Shown: positions 16,532-25,407 of the stretch, in pieces
Numbering within the stretch: position 1 is the first letter of the stretch
How the letters are laid out: each line of letters starts with the position of its first letter
Notes under the pieces: generated by a model
Seen by the model: the letters and a program-made list of their open reading frames with translations, nothing else
Databases searched by the model: none
What the model was told of the DNA's origin: nothing
Assembly: GCA_017886645.1 (NCBI GenBank)
Contig: JAGHJM010000048.1
Location: 1 to 40,891, forward strand
DNA: 40,891 nucleotides
Source of the DNA: Clostridia bacterium
GTDB lineage: Bacteria; Bacillota; Clostridia; TANB77; CAG-508
Reading direction: 5' to 3'
Program-made: the position numbers and the translations under genes

Positions 16532-18037
16532 TTATTCTTCTTCAATATCTAAATCAAAATAAAATTCAACTCCGTCTTCTTTGTTATGTACTCCATATTC
16601 ATTTTGGTAATTATTCATTATAGCTTTTACTAAAGCAAGACCAATTCCTGTTCCTCCGTCTTCTCTATTTCTTGAAGAATCCACTTTATAAAATCTTTTC
16701 CAAATTCTTTCTAAGTCTTCTTCTTTAATGTTTTCACCTGTATTATACACATATAATCTTATCTTTTTCTTATCTTTAATTTTTTCTATATAAATATTTA
16801 TTTCCTTTCTTCCATTTACTTCTTCTGCATGTTTTATTGCATTTGTAAAATAATTTGTAACTACTTGATCTATATAGAACTCATCGACAAATACATATAT
16901 TGGTTCTTTTACATTTAAATTAACTTTTATACCTTTTTCTTTTATCATAACATCACATTTTCTTATAACTTCGTTAACAAGTTCTCTTAAGTCAAACTTT
17001 TCGTTATTAAATTCTCTTTTTCCATACTCTAGCTTCATTAATTCCAATAATTGCTTTACTAATTTGTCCATTTTATTTGATTCATCTAATATTACTTCTG
17101 CATAAAATTTTCTTGATTCATCATCTGTTGTTACATTTTCTACTAATCCCTCTGCATATCCTTGTATTAATGCAATAGGTGTTTTTAATTCGTGTGATAC
17201 ATCTGATATAAACTGCTTTCTCATTTCATCAATTTTTGACTTTTCTTCAATATCTTTTTCTAACTCAATGTTATTATCTCTTAATTGGTTTATTACAGTT
17301 TCCAATTTATTTGACATGGTATTTATATTTTTTCCAAGCTCATTTATCTCATCATCAGTATCTTTAATTCTATATTTTTGGCTAAAATCTAATTTTGCCA
17401 TTTTATTGGTTATTCCATTCAATTCTAATATTGGATCTGTAAATTTTTTCGAAATAACAGATGCAATTATCCCTGAAACAATTATTGTTATACATCCTAT
17501 AAAAACAAGTACACTATTTGAAATTCTTACACTTTCTTCTATAGGAGCTATTGGTATCCTAATATATAATTTATAACTATTTACTAATTCTCCGCTTAGT
17601 AACATATAACTCATAGAACTATTACTTCCGGCAATTTTTCGTATAACCATATTAGAATCTCTATAAATTACATTTGGTTCATTACTTTCTTCCATTTGAT
17701 TCATATTCATTACAGTGTCTATTGCAGTAATAAAGTCTTTATCTGTAGAATATAAAATAATATTATTATCTGTCTGAATTGCTATATCAAAATTATTTTT
17801 AAATGCTATATTTCTAAGTTCTTCTTCTAAATTCATATTTGAGTTTACATTTGCATAATAATCATTTATTTTATTATACACATTTCTTACAGTAACCACT
17901 TTTGAGTACGCATAGAAGGAACCTAATACAATACTATTTATTATAATTAGGCAACATACAATAAATATTATAACAATACACATAATTAAAAATAATTTGA
18001 ATCTTACTGATTTTAATTTTTCTCTTATTCTACTCAT
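16532..18037 (-). CDS. Two-component sensor histidine kinase
   Basis: This 501-residue membrane kinase has a helix at about residues 14-38, an extracellular sensor segment of about 130 residues, a second helix at about 177-196, then HAMP. The HisKA box is ISDVSHELKTPIALIQGYAEG near residue 283, with the phospho-accepting His in SHELKTP. ATP-binding motifs follow: N box NYFTNAIKHAEE, G1 IRLYVYNTGENI and G2 GGTGIGLALVKAIM. The C-terminus is complete. The response regulator gene lies 17 bases upstream. The sensed signal is unknown; the ABC exporter downstream suggests envelope or antimicrobial stress (inference). Confidence 0.94.
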   Translation of the reverse strand: MSRIREKLKSVRFKLFLIMCIVIIFIVCCLIIINSIVLGSFYAYSKVVTVRNVYNKINDYYANVNSNMNLEEELRNIAFKNNFDIAIQTDNNIILYSTDKDFITAIDTVMNMNQMEESNEPNVIYRDSNMVIRKIAGSNSSMSYMLLSGELVNSYKLYIRIPIAPIEESVRISNSVLVFIGCITIIVSGIIASVISKKFTDPILELNGITNKMAKLDFSQKYRIKDTDDEINELGKNINTMSNKLETVINQLRDNNIELEKDIEEKSKIDEMRKQFISDVSHELKTPIALIQGYAEGLVENVTTDDESRKFYAEVILDESNKMDKLVKQLLELMKLEYGKREFNNEKFDLRELVNEVIRKCDVMIKEKGIKVNLNVKEPIYVFVDEFYIDQVVTNYFTNAIKHAEEVNGRKEINIYIEKIKDKKKIRLYVYNTGENIKEEDLERIWKRFYKVDSSRNREDGGTGIGLALVKAIMNNYQNEYGVHNKEDGVEFYFDLDIEEE

Positions 18038-18054
18038 AATTTTTTCCCTTATAT

Positions 18055-18735
18055 TTATTTTATCTCAAACTTATATCCTACGCCTCTAATAGTCTCTATA
18101 TATTTTCCTTTCTTTCCAAGTTTATGCCTTATTTTCTTAATATGGCTATCTATTGTTCTAGAGTCTCCATAATAATCATAATTCCATACATTATTTAGAA
18201 TTTTATCTCTTGATAAAGCTATATTAGCATTATCCATTAAATATTTCAATAGCTCATATTCTCTTAAGCTCATTTCTATTTCTTTTCCATCAACTTTTAC
18301 TGTTCTTCCATCCGTATCTATTGAAATTCCTCCATAATCTATTACTTTGTTTTCTTCTCCATTTGCCCTTTTTAATATTGCCTCTACTCTGACTACTAAA
18401 ATTTTAGGGCTAAATGGTTTGGAAATATATTCATCAACACCTAATTCGAATCCAAATAGCTCATCTTGTTCTTCTCCTCTTGCTGTAAGCATAACAATTG
18501 GTACTTTTTTATTGTTTTGTCTTATTTGTCTTAATACAGACCATCCATCTAATTTTGGCATCATAACATCTAATAAAATTAGACTTATCTTCTCTTGGTT
18601 TTCATCAAATACTTTAAGTGCCTCTTCACCATCACCTGCTTCTAATATTTTATATTCTTTTTGGCTTAAAAAGTCCTTAATAAGTTTTCTCATTCTTGAT
18701 TCATCATCTACAACTAATATAGTTATATCTCTCAT
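18055..18735 (-). CDS. OmpR/PhoB-family response regulator
   Basis: The protein of 226 residues has a receiver domain with ILVVDDES at the N-terminus, phospho-acceptor Asp in LILLDVMMPKLDGW, switch Thr in VMLTARGEE and Lys in YISKPFSP. A C-terminal winged helix ends LSRDKILNNVWNYDY...HIKKIRHKLGK...TIRGVGYKFE. The start at 18735 is preferred over an ATG eight codons upstream, because GGAGGAAG stands just before it. It is co-transcribed with the kinase. It probably controls its own operon and perhaps the ABC transporter; no direct-repeat operator was certain by eye. A TAGACA/TATAAT pair in the 18760-18800 region is a plausible promoter. Confidence 0.95.
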   Translation of the reverse strand: MRDITILVVDDESRMRKLIKDFLSQKEYKILEAGDGEEALKVFDENQEKISLILLDVMMPKLDGWSVLRQIRQNNKKVPIVMLTARGEEQDELFGFELGVDEYISKPFSPKILVVRVEAILKRANGEENKVIDYGGISIDTDGRTVKVDGKEIEMSLREYELLKYLMDNANIALSRDKILNNVWNYDYYGDSRTIDSHIKKIRHKLGKKGKYIETIRGVGYKFEIK

Positions 18736-18819
18736 ATACTTCCTCCTATCAAAACACATAATTATTATATATTATAACTATTTATTATGTCTATAGTGTG
18801 AACAAAAAGTGGTAAATAA

Positions 18820-18855
18820 TTAAATAAAGTCTCCGCAACAATGCGCGGAGACTTT
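18820..18855 (-). terminator. Terminator of the GC-richer orphan gene
   Basis: An 11-bp perfect stem, AAAGTCTCCGC with GCGGAGACTTT, followed on the minus strand by T-rich sequence, 20 bases after the stop of the gene at 18876. Confidence 0.85.
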
Positions 18856-18875
18856 TGGTGCAGGCTTGGTATTCT

Positions 18876-19247
18876 TTATTTTTTGCCGATATACTGAATC
18901 GTCAATTTACCGTACTTGTGCACGGTGTCAGACGGAGTATATTCCGCCTTAAGACCGTTTCTGATGGCCATGTTCATAATAGACGTTACACGATTTGGAC
19001 CATAGCTAAGCTTAAAATTACGCCTCACTCCTGATTCATCATTTCCGTATCGAAAGGCTACTCCATTGTCTTCCCACAACTGGTAGATTATTAATTCAAT
19101 AGGTTCCTCTCCGACCGTATTCATCATGTTTATTAGGATTTCTTCCACTTCTCTGTAGAAAAGAGAATCCTCGTCATTCACGTTCGTGAAGTGGGATGTT
19201 TTCTTGAAGGCTTTTACCGCCTTCAGTAAACTTGCTGTCTTAGGCAT
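18876..19247 (-). CDS. Soluble orphan protein, GC-richer single-gene cassette
   Basis: This 123-residue protein has no signal peptide or membrane helix. It begins MPKTASLLKAVKAFKKTSHF, has an acidic middle (NDEDSLFYREVEEILINMM) and ends KYGKLTIQYIGKK. I do not recognise a family. Codons use C and G in third positions (CTT/GCC/ACC/AAG) far more than flanking mscS and response-regulator genes, and its own promoter and terminator isolate it. AAAGGACAG lies about 13 bases before the ATG, somewhat distant. The gene sits directly after the mscS stop, as if inserted there. A DNA- or phage-related role is possible but nothing in the sequence shows it. Confidence 0.7.
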   Translation of the reverse strand: MPKTASLLKAVKAFKKTSHFTNVNDEDSLFYREVEEILINMMNTVGEEPIELIIYQLWEDNGVAFRYGNDESGVRRNFKLSYGPNRVTSIMNMAIRNGLKAEYTPSDTVHKYGKLTIQYIGKK

Positions 19248-19317
19248 TTCTATATATCTGTCCTTTCTCTATGTACGTATTTTAACGCCTGCACCTATGA
19301 GCGAACTCATACTATAT

Positions 19318-19346
19318 ATTATACACTCTTTTTACAATATTTTCAA
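19318..19346 (-). promoter_or_regulatory. Sigma-A promoter of the orphan gene
   Basis: On the minus strand TTGAAA (19346-19341), a 17-base spacer and TATAAT (19323-19318). It begins three bases after the mscS stop codon, giving a leader of about 65 bases. Confidence 0.8.
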
Positions 19347-19348
19347 GT

Positions 19349-20443
19349 TTATACTTTTTCATTATTACTATTCACTGTTTCTTCTTTATTTGCAATATAA
19401 ATATTTTGTGAAGGATATGATAATTTTACATTTTCCGATTCTAATATTTTAAGTATTAATAAATTTATTTTCTGGCAAAATCCCAAATAATCATTATATG
19501 GTACTATATCTGTATTGAAGAAAATTCCTATTTCAATTCCATCATCTGCAATTTTTCCTAGAGTTACACTTAAGCTATCTTTCAAAACATTTTCTGTATT
19601 TGATATTGCAAATTTCAATTTTTCTACTACATTTTCTATAACATTAGAGTTTGTCTCTAAAGCTAAATTTAAAGTAGTTGAATATTTTCTGCTAGTCATT
19701 CTTGCATAATTTACAATTGGTTCATTTGATAAAGTAGAGTTTTGTATAGTAACTACTGTATTATCTGCAGTTCTAATTCTTGTGCTTCTAAAAGTAATAT
19801 CTTCTACACTCCCTTGATATTTGCTCGTTTCAATCCAATCCCCAACCACAAAAGGTTTATCCAATATAATTGCCAATCCTCCAAATAAATTTTCTGCTAT
19901 ATCTTGTGCTGCAAGTGCAACTATAACTCCTGTAAATCCAAGCCCTGCAATTATTCCACCCAAATCATAGCCTAAATCTGCTATTACTAGTATTGCTCCA
20001 ATTAGATATATAACTGCCTTTGCTATTTTACTAATAAAATTGACTAGTGTTTGATTTCCTTTTATCCTTTCATGTTTAGATATTTTTTTAAATAGTTTAG
20101 AGTCTGATGAAAATATATTTGCAATTCCTATTGTTAATATTATTATTACTCCTATTCTAAATGCTTTATTGCATATTGCCATACCATCTTCAGGAAGTCT
20201 TAAAATTAAAATTGCAACATATATGCCAATCCATATAATTACACCTTTAATAGGTTTATAAAATGAATTATCTTTTATTTCTTTTTTCTTGCTTTTCCAT
20301 TTAAATATTTTAATAATTCCATATGCTAAAAATGAACTTGCTACAAAAAAAACAATAATTATAGCAATAGCTATCGCTATATCTATTATTTTTTCTGTAG
20401 TAATATTTTTAAAAAAGTTAATAAATTCATTTATTGCTTGCAT
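19349..20443 (-). CDS. MscS-family mechanosensitive ion channel
   Basis: This 364-residue protein has about five hydrophobic helices before the pore helix. Helices are visible near residues 17-42, 67-81, 93-106 and 136-155, then the glycine/alanine-rich pore stretch GGIIAGLGFTGVIVALAAQDIAEN (TM3-like) at about 161-185. The beta domain follows with FVVGDWIETSKYQGSVEDITFRSTRIRT, the standard MscS signature. Such channels release solutes on hypo-osmotic shock. Its start overlaps the trmB stop by one base (TAATG), so translation is coupled. The GC-richer orphan gene begins immediately after it. Confidence 0.92.
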   Translation of the reverse strand: MQAINEFINFFKNITTEKIIDIAIAIAIIIVFFVASSFLAYGIIKIFKWKSKKKEIKDNSFYKPIKGVIIWIGIYVAILILRLPEDGMAICNKAFRIGVIIILTIGIANIFSSDSKLFKKISKHERIKGNQTLVNFISKIAKAVIYLIGAILVIADLGYDLGGIIAGLGFTGVIVALAAQDIAENLFGGLAIILDKPFVVGDWIETSKYQGSVEDITFRSTRIRTADNTVVTIQNSTLSNEPIVNYARMTSRKYSTTLNLALETNSNVIENVVEKLKFAISNTENVLKDSLSVTLGKIADDGIEIGIFFNTDIVPYNDYLGFCQKINLLILKILESENVKLSYPSQNIYIANKEETVNSNNEKV

Positions 20444-21108
20444 TATTCCTCCTTTTTGGCAATTACAGCTTTTATTTTTATTCCTTCACCCATAAACATT
20501 TTTTCATGTTCTGTTATAATATTATTCCAAAAGCTTGGTTCATTTGCCAAATCATTAGTATATTTTTCTATATTAAATCCTGTTTGTTTTAAATAACTTA
20601 AACTATCTAAAAATAAAGCATCATCATCTGTTTTAAAATATATTTCTCCTTGATTTTTTAAAAACCCTCTATATTTTTCTAATTGTCTTGTATGTGTTAA
20701 TCTTTTCTTATGGTGTTTACCTCTTGGCCAAGGATTACAAAAATTTATATATATTCTTTCTATTTCATCATTCTTGTCAAAAATATTTAGTATCCTTTCA
20801 ATATCATATCTTGTAATAAGAATATTATTTATATCTTTTTTATTATCATTATACACTTTTTCTATATTCCTTTTAGCTAAGCCTAGCATTGCATCAACTA
20901 AGTCAATTGCAATATAGTTAATTTCTGGATTATTCACTGCTAGATTTGAAATAAATTGTCCTTTTCCACAACCTAATTCTATGTGTAATTTATTATTATT
21001 TTTAAATGCTTTTTCCGTCCAGTTACCTTTATACTCTTCAGGATTATCTATGTAAAATTTACTTGCCTCTAATTCTGGTCTTGCCCATGGTTTAAATCTA
21101 ATTCTCAT
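20443..21108 (-). CDS. trmB: tRNA (guanine-N7-)-methyltransferase
   Basis: TrmB methylates G46 in the variable loop of tRNA. This 221-residue protein has HIELGCGKGQF (SAM-binding motif I) near residue 42, IAIDLVDAML (motif II), INFCNPWPRGKHHKKRLTH near residue 122 with the family PWPKxxHxKRR pattern, and FKTDDDALF near residue 160. Full length. The start has no strong SD (ATG after AAATT) but aligns with the family N-terminus MRIRFKPWA. It heads a trmB-mscS pair. Confidence 0.95.
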   Translation of the reverse strand: MRIRFKPWARPELEASKFYIDNPEEYKGNWTEKAFKNNNKLHIELGCGKGQFISNLAVNNPEINYIAIDLVDAMLGLAKRNIEKVYNDNKKDINNILITRYDIERILNIFDKNDEIERIYINFCNPWPRGKHHKKRLTHTRQLEKYRGFLKNQGEIYFKTDDDALFLDSLSYLKQTGFNIEKYTNDLANEPSFWNNIITEHEKMFMGEGIKIKAVIAKKEE

Positions 21109-21211
21109 AATTTACTTAATTTTCTCCTTGTTATAATAATCCATATTTATTTTAGCATAATAGATTTAATTTAAAAAGTATTTTTATCAATTTTTGTCAA
21201 AACTTTTTCCA

Positions 21212-21264
21212 AATAAAAAGATGGAACAAAATATTAAACTGTTTGTCTAATAATTCTGTTCCAC
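21212..21264 (-). terminator. Terminator of the diaminopentanoate dehydrogenase-like gene
   Basis: TGGAACAgaattATTA pairs with TAATAttttGTTCCA around a short loop, followed on the minus strand by TCTTTTTATTT, 20 bases after the stop. Confidence 0.75.
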
Positions 21265-21283
21265 ATAAATTTAATTTATACTA

Positions 21284-22360
21284 TTATTTTACATACTCGT
21301 TTAAAGGTTTTACTCTATAATTTAGTTCTCCCATTTTATCTGTTGTTATATAACCAGAAGTACTATTTATAACATCAGGTATTCTATTTACTATACTTGC
21401 ACATGTTAGTTCAACAGTATTTGGTCTTGCTACTACAATTGTTGTATTTGGCTCTCCTTCAACTGTCCATTCATTTTTATCATAATCTTCCTTTGAATAT
21501 ACTTTACCTATACATTCAGACTCTATTATAATTCCTTCTTTTGTTTTTGTTGTAACTACGGCACTCATTCCTGTTGCATTTCCCGCAGGTACATTCATTC
21601 CTAATGTAGTAGAATAAATGTCTTCCTTATAAGTTTGTGGTACTGTCTTTTGAGTTTGACTTTCAACTGTTAGTCCCAATTTTTCACATAGCCAACCGTT
21701 TACATTCCACATATATGAAGGTAAGTATTCTCCTGAATTTATAGTTTTTTCTCTTTCCTCATTACTTATTCTATCAACAGATGCAACTTGCTCATCAAAC
21801 TCTTGTAATGTAAGACCTGCTCCATGTGCTTTAGCTAAAGCTATGCCATAATCTTCAACATTATAACTAGAGCTTCCTTTTATTTTTGTTATTTTATGTG
21901 TTGAACCTGCTATTGAACTAATTAGTTGCCCCCAGTATATATCTTGATATCCGCTTCCTGTTATTGTACAATTACTTTCTTTTGCTAGTGTATCTATTTT
22001 ATTTGTAACTTCTGGATTAGAATTACTTGGATAAAAAGCTTCTTCGCATGTTGTAATTGCATTTACACCTAATTTTGCACATAATAAAAGTGCATCTTGT
22101 ACATCTTTTATTAAGCTCATTGTAGTAACAATTACAATGTCTGGATTTACCTCTTTAATCATGTTTTCTGCCTCTTCAACGCTTTTAACAATAATACCCT
22201 TTTTGTCTGTTCCCATAATTTCTCCAATATCTTTTCCTATTACATTTGGATTCACATCAACAGCTCCAACTATTTCTGCTCCTTTTTCAAATACATATCT
22301 CATTGTGTAAACTGACATTTTCCCTGTACCATATTGTACAACTCTAATTTTTCTATTCAT
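21284..22360 (-). CDS. 2,4-diaminopentanoate dehydrogenase-like oxidoreductase
   Basis: This 358-residue protein has an N-terminal Rossmann segment (VVQYGTGKMSVYTMR) and a dihydrodipicolinate-reductase-like fold (GAVDVNPNVIGKDIGEI), then a C-terminal domain with AGNATGMSAVVTTKT and TIVVARPNTVELTCASIVNRIPDV. This pattern matches 2,4-diaminopentanoate dehydrogenase (Ord) of Clostridium ornithine fermentation, which oxidatively deaminates the diamine to 2-amino-4-oxopentanoate. No other ornithine-pathway gene is adjacent, so the exact substrate is uncertain. The start at 22360 follows GGGAGGAAAAATT; the ATG at 22375 overlaps that SD. Single gene with its own terminator. Confidence 0.75.
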   Translation of the reverse strand: MNRKIRVVQYGTGKMSVYTMRYVFEKGAEIVGAVDVNPNVIGKDIGEIMGTDKKGIIVKSVEEAENMIKEVNPDIVIVTTMSLIKDVQDALLLCAKLGVNAITTCEEAFYPSNSNPEVTNKIDTLAKESNCTITGSGYQDIYWGQLISSIAGSTHKITKIKGSSSYNVEDYGIALAKAHGAGLTLQEFDEQVASVDRISNEEREKTINSGEYLPSYMWNVNGWLCEKLGLTVESQTQKTVPQTYKEDIYSTTLGMNVPAGNATGMSAVVTTKTKEGIIIESECIGKVYSKEDYDKNEWTVEGEPNTTIVVARPNTVELTCASIVNRIPDVINSTSGYITTDKMGELNYRVKPLNEYVK

Positions 22361-22424
22361 AATTTTTCCTCCCATCTATTTTATATTTAGATTATATACT
22401 AATTTTATATTACTATACAATTTT

Positions 22425-23087
22425 TTAATTTTTTATTCCAAATATGCTAGAAATAATTCTTCCAATACCATTAAAAAATCCTATAATTACATTTACTGTA
22501 ACTCTTATAATAACATTTTCTTCATACAAACCTACCATCCAATCATGTGTTGGTGGAATTATCCATAATATTAAACCAATTAAAATTATTACAGCAATTA
22601 TAATTAATAAAGTTAAATATTGTTTCCATGTCCATTTATATTTTACTTTATATCCTAAACTTTTTAAATAATTATAATAGGCCTTGTTATATCTACTTTC
22701 CATTTCTTTTTGCTGTTTTACATACTCTTCTTGTTGTTTTTTCATATACATTTCTTGTTGTCTTAGTATTTCTTCTTGCTTCTTATACAAATCTTGTTCT
22801 GTTTGATTATTTTTCGCTCTACTATTTTCTGTATAATTATTATATGTTTTTGATTCTTCCTGTTGTTTTTGCATTTTTAGTTCTTCATCATATTTTTCTC
22901 TAGCTATCTCATCACTTAGAATACTATAGGCCTCATTTATTTCTTTCATTTTTTTGTCTGCTTCTTCTTTATTTGAAGCATCTTGTAAATCAGGATGATA
23001 TTTTTTTACTAAAACTTTATATGCTTTTTCTATTACTTCTTTAGAAGCTTTTTCACTTACCTCTAATACTTCATATAATGTTTTCAT
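22425..23087 (-). CDS. J-domain protein with C-terminal membrane segments
   Basis: This 220-residue protein starts with a J domain (residues 1-66): [19 protein letters not shown], the HPD motif in KKYHPDLQD that stimulates DnaK ATPase, then [18 protein letters not shown]. Residues 70-140 are Gln/Lys/Glu-rich and probably coiled coil ([19 protein letters not shown]). Two hydrophobic segments follow, one strong at about 158-176 ([20 protein letters not shown]) and one weaker at about 192-215. It lacks the zinc fingers of DnaJ itself, so it is a specialised membrane-bound co-chaperone. The neighbours do not reveal a client. Confidence 0.88.
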   Translation of the reverse strand: MKTLYEVLEVSEKASKEVIEKAYKVLVKKYHPDLQDASNKEEADKKMKEINEAYSILSDEIAREKYDEELKMQKQQEESKTYNNYTENSRAKNNQTEQDLYKKQEEILRQQEMYMKKQQEEYVKQQKEMESRYNKAYYNYLKSLGYKVKYKWTWKQYLTLLIIIAVIILIGLILWIIPPTHDWMVGLYEENVIIRVTVNVIIGFFNGIGRIISSIFGIKN

Positions 23088-23163
23088 TTTTTCCCCTTAT
23101 TAATAATATTTTTTATAGTATATCATTTTTAATTATAAAATAATAGTATTTCATAATATTTTG

Positions 23164-23172
23164 TGCTATAAT
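23164..23172 (+). promoter_or_regulatory. Extended -10 promoter of the DUF4364 gene
   Basis: TGCTATAAT is a perfect extended -10 element 30 bases before the GTG start; no clear -35 box is needed. Confidence 0.55.
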
Positions 23173-23201
23173 AGTAAAAAAATATTTAGGAGTGAATAAC
23201 T

Positions 23202-23738
23202 GTGAAATTAAGTTCAGATAACGAAACATTAGCCGAAAACAAACTTTTAATATTATATATTCTTGATAAGATGATAGCACCAATAGATAATACTAATTTA
23301 TATAAATTAATATTATCTACTCAAGACATGAACTATTTTTATTTTCAACAATTTTTGTTAGACTTACTAGAAATAAAATATATTAAAACATATCAAAAAG
23401 ATAATAAAGATGTATATGAAATAACAGAGCAAGGTAGAGAAGCTTTAAATCTTACTCTAGATATGTTGCCTGGTATTATTAAGTTAAAAGTAGATATAAA
23501 TTTTAAAAACGAACTTTCTAACTCAAAAGAACAGGAGTCTATTACTGCAGAATTTACTCCTAAGAGTGAAACAGATTATACTGTAACCTGTAAAATTAAT
23601 GAAAACCATAATTGTATATTTGAGCTTAAGATATTTGCTGGTTCTCGAGAAGAAGCTAAAAAGATTGTAGATAATTGGAAAGAAAATGCCCACAACATTT
23701 ATCCCGACATATTAAATACTTTAAATAAGAAATATTAA
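23202..23738 (+). CDS. DUF4364 family protein, winged-helix-like
   Basis: This 178-residue protein begins at GTG with TTAGGAGTG about eight bases upstream. Residues 5-80 look like a winged-helix domain (NKLLILYILDKMIAPIDNTNL, then YEITEQGREALNL), and the remainder is an alpha/beta segment (SREEAKKIVDNWKENAHNIYP near the end). Order and size match the DUF4364 family (PF14277) widespread in Clostridia, thought to be transcription regulators. It stands alone on the plus strand with its own extended -10 promoter and a long hairpin after it. Confidence 0.83.
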   Translation: MKLSSDNETLAENKLLILYILDKMIAPIDNTNLYKLILSTQDMNYFYFQQFLLDLLEIKYIKTYQKDNKDVYEITEQGREALNLTLDMLPGIIKLKVDINFKNELSNSKEQESITAEFTPKSETDYTVTCKINENHNCIFELKIFAGSREEAKKIVDNWKENAHNIYPDILNTLNKKY

Positions 23739-23763
23739 TTTTATATAACATATTACCTACTTT

Positions 23764-23886
23764 TGATAAATAAAAGCAGATAAAATAGGAATTGTTTTTG
23801 TAGACAAAATTGAAATCTTAAACCATACTATTAAGATTGTTTTAAGTCCCAAAATACAATTCCTATTTTTTATCTGCTTTTATCAG
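23764..23886. repeat. Long imperfect inverted repeat (about 55-base arms)
   Basis: GATAAATAAAAGCAGATAAA at 23764 pairs with TTTATCTGCTTTTATC ending near 23884, and pairing continues inward (AATAGGAATTG with CAATTCCTATT; AATCTTAA with TTAAGATT) to a loop near 23821-23830. It lies between the convergent DUF4364 and proS genes. It could be a bidirectional terminator but is far longer than needed, so a small mobile-element relic (MITE-like) or structured RNA is also possible. No second copy was seen in the window. Confidence 0.75.
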
Positions 23887-23947
23887 TGTTAGTGCGTTTA
23901 TTCCATATATTTAATTTTATTGTACTAATTTTAAAAAGCTGTTAGTT

Positions 23948-25387
23948 TTAATATTGTCTTCCCCATACAACCATATGCTTTGCTGGTTTTCCACAACATA
24001 CACACTTATCCCCAATACGTTCTTCCTCAAATGGAATACACCTTGATTTTGCTCCGGTTAGTTCTTTAATTTTATCTTCACATGCTTCATCTCCACACCA
24101 CATAGCTTTAATAAATCCTTGATTCTCCTTAAGATTTTTCTCAAACTCTTCCATATTTGTAGCTACAGTAGTTTTTCTTTCCATTCTTTCCTTACATTCA
24201 TTAAACATATGTATTTGTATTTCATCTAAAAGTTTATTTAATGTGTCATTTATATTTTCTAATAAAACAACTTGTTTTTCAAATGTATCTCTTCTTACTA
24301 TTACACATTGCTTATTTTCAATATCTCTTGGTCCAATTTCAATTCTTACTGGTACACCTCTTAGTTCCCAATAATTAAATTTGTAACCAGTTGAATAATT
24401 GTCCCTTAAATCTAATTCAACACGATAATTTTCATTAAGCATATCTTGTAATTTTTTTGCTTCCTCTACAACCCCTTCTTTATGTGCTGCAATAGGAACA
24501 ATAACAACTTGTATTGGAGCTACTTTTGGTGGTAATTTTAGTCCTCTATCATCTCCATGTGCCATAATAACTCCTCCAAGTAATCTAGTGCTAATTCCCC
24601 AAGACGTCTGATAACCATATTCTTCTTTTCCTTCTTTATTCTGAAATTTTATTTCAAACGCCTTTGTAAAGTTTTGTCCAAAATAATGTGATGTACCAGA
24701 CTGAAGAGCTCTCCCATCATGCATCATAGTCTCAATTGTATATGTATTTTCTGCTCCTGCAAATTTTTCACTTGGTGTTTTTTCTCCCTTTAGAACTGGA
24801 ATTGCAAGTAAATCTTCAACTACTTTTTGATATATGTTAAGCATTTGCATTGTACGTTCCATTGCCTCTTTTTCTGTAGCATGTATTGTATGCCCCTCTT
24901 GCCATAAAAATTCACGTGAACGTAAAAAAGGTCTTGTTTCTTTTTCCCATCTTAAAACATTACACCATTGATTATATACAACTGGTAAGTCCCTCCATGA
25001 GCTAATCCATTTTGAATATAATGTTGAAAACATTGTCTCTGATGTTGGTCTTACAACAAGTCTTTCTTCAAGTTTTTCTCCTCCTGCTTCTGTTACCATT
25101 GCTACTTCTGGTGCAAAACCCTCAACATGATCCTTTTCTTTTTGTAATAAATTTTCTGGAATTAGTACTGGAAAATAAACATTTTTTACTCCAGCTTTTT
25201 TAAATAATTCGTCTGTATATTTTTGAATATTTTCCCAAATAGCATATCCATATGGCTTTATTGCTATACAACCCTTTGTATCTGTATAATCTGCAAGCTC
25301 TGCTTTTAATACAATATCAGTATACCATTGTGCAAAGTCGTCCTCTATATTAGTAAGCTCCTTTACGAACTCTTTATCTTTTCCCAT
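23948..25387 (-). CDS. proS: Prolyl-tRNA synthetase, archaeal/eukaryotic type
   Basis: This 479-residue class II synthetase charges tRNA-Pro. Motif 2 is seen around FRSREFLWQEGHTIHATEKEA, motif 3 in GGVIMAHGDDRGLKLPP, with TSETMF and GTSHYFGQNF at the proline and ATP site. The anticodon-binding domain includes VVIVPIAAHKEG. It lacks the editing domain of the long bacterial ProRS, and it ends in a Cys-containing C-terminal domain (MWCGDEACEDKIK, CVCCGKPAKHMVVWGRQY) whose C-terminal Tyr is typical of this type. GGAGTAG precedes the ATG. It follows scpB by 20 bases, suggesting co-transcription. Confidence 0.96.
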   Translation of the reverse strand: MGKDKEFVKELTNIEDDFAQWYTDIVLKAELADYTDTKGCIAIKPYGYAIWENIQKYTDELFKKAGVKNVYFPVLIPENLLQKEKDHVEGFAPEVAMVTEAGGEKLEERLVVRPTSETMFSTLYSKWISSWRDLPVVYNQWCNVLRWEKETRPFLRSREFLWQEGHTIHATEKEAMERTMQMLNIYQKVVEDLLAIPVLKGEKTPSEKFAGAENTYTIETMMHDGRALQSGTSHYFGQNFTKAFEIKFQNKEGKEEYGYQTSWGISTRLLGGVIMAHGDDRGLKLPPKVAPIQVVIVPIAAHKEGVVEEAKKLQDMLNENYRVELDLRDNYSTGYKFNYWELRGVPVRIEIGPRDIENKQCVIVRRDTFEKQVVLLENINDTLNKLLDEIQIHMFNECKERMERKTTVATNMEEFEKNLKENQGFIKAMWCGDEACEDKIKELTGAKSRCIPFEEERIGDKCVCCGKPAKHMVVWGRQY

Positions 25388-25407
25388 AAAAATCTACTCC
25401 TTTATAT

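Noticed and set aside
18347..18796. 149-aa plus-strand ORF opposite the response regulator
   Set aside because: Antisense shadow of a clear OmpR-type regulator gene.
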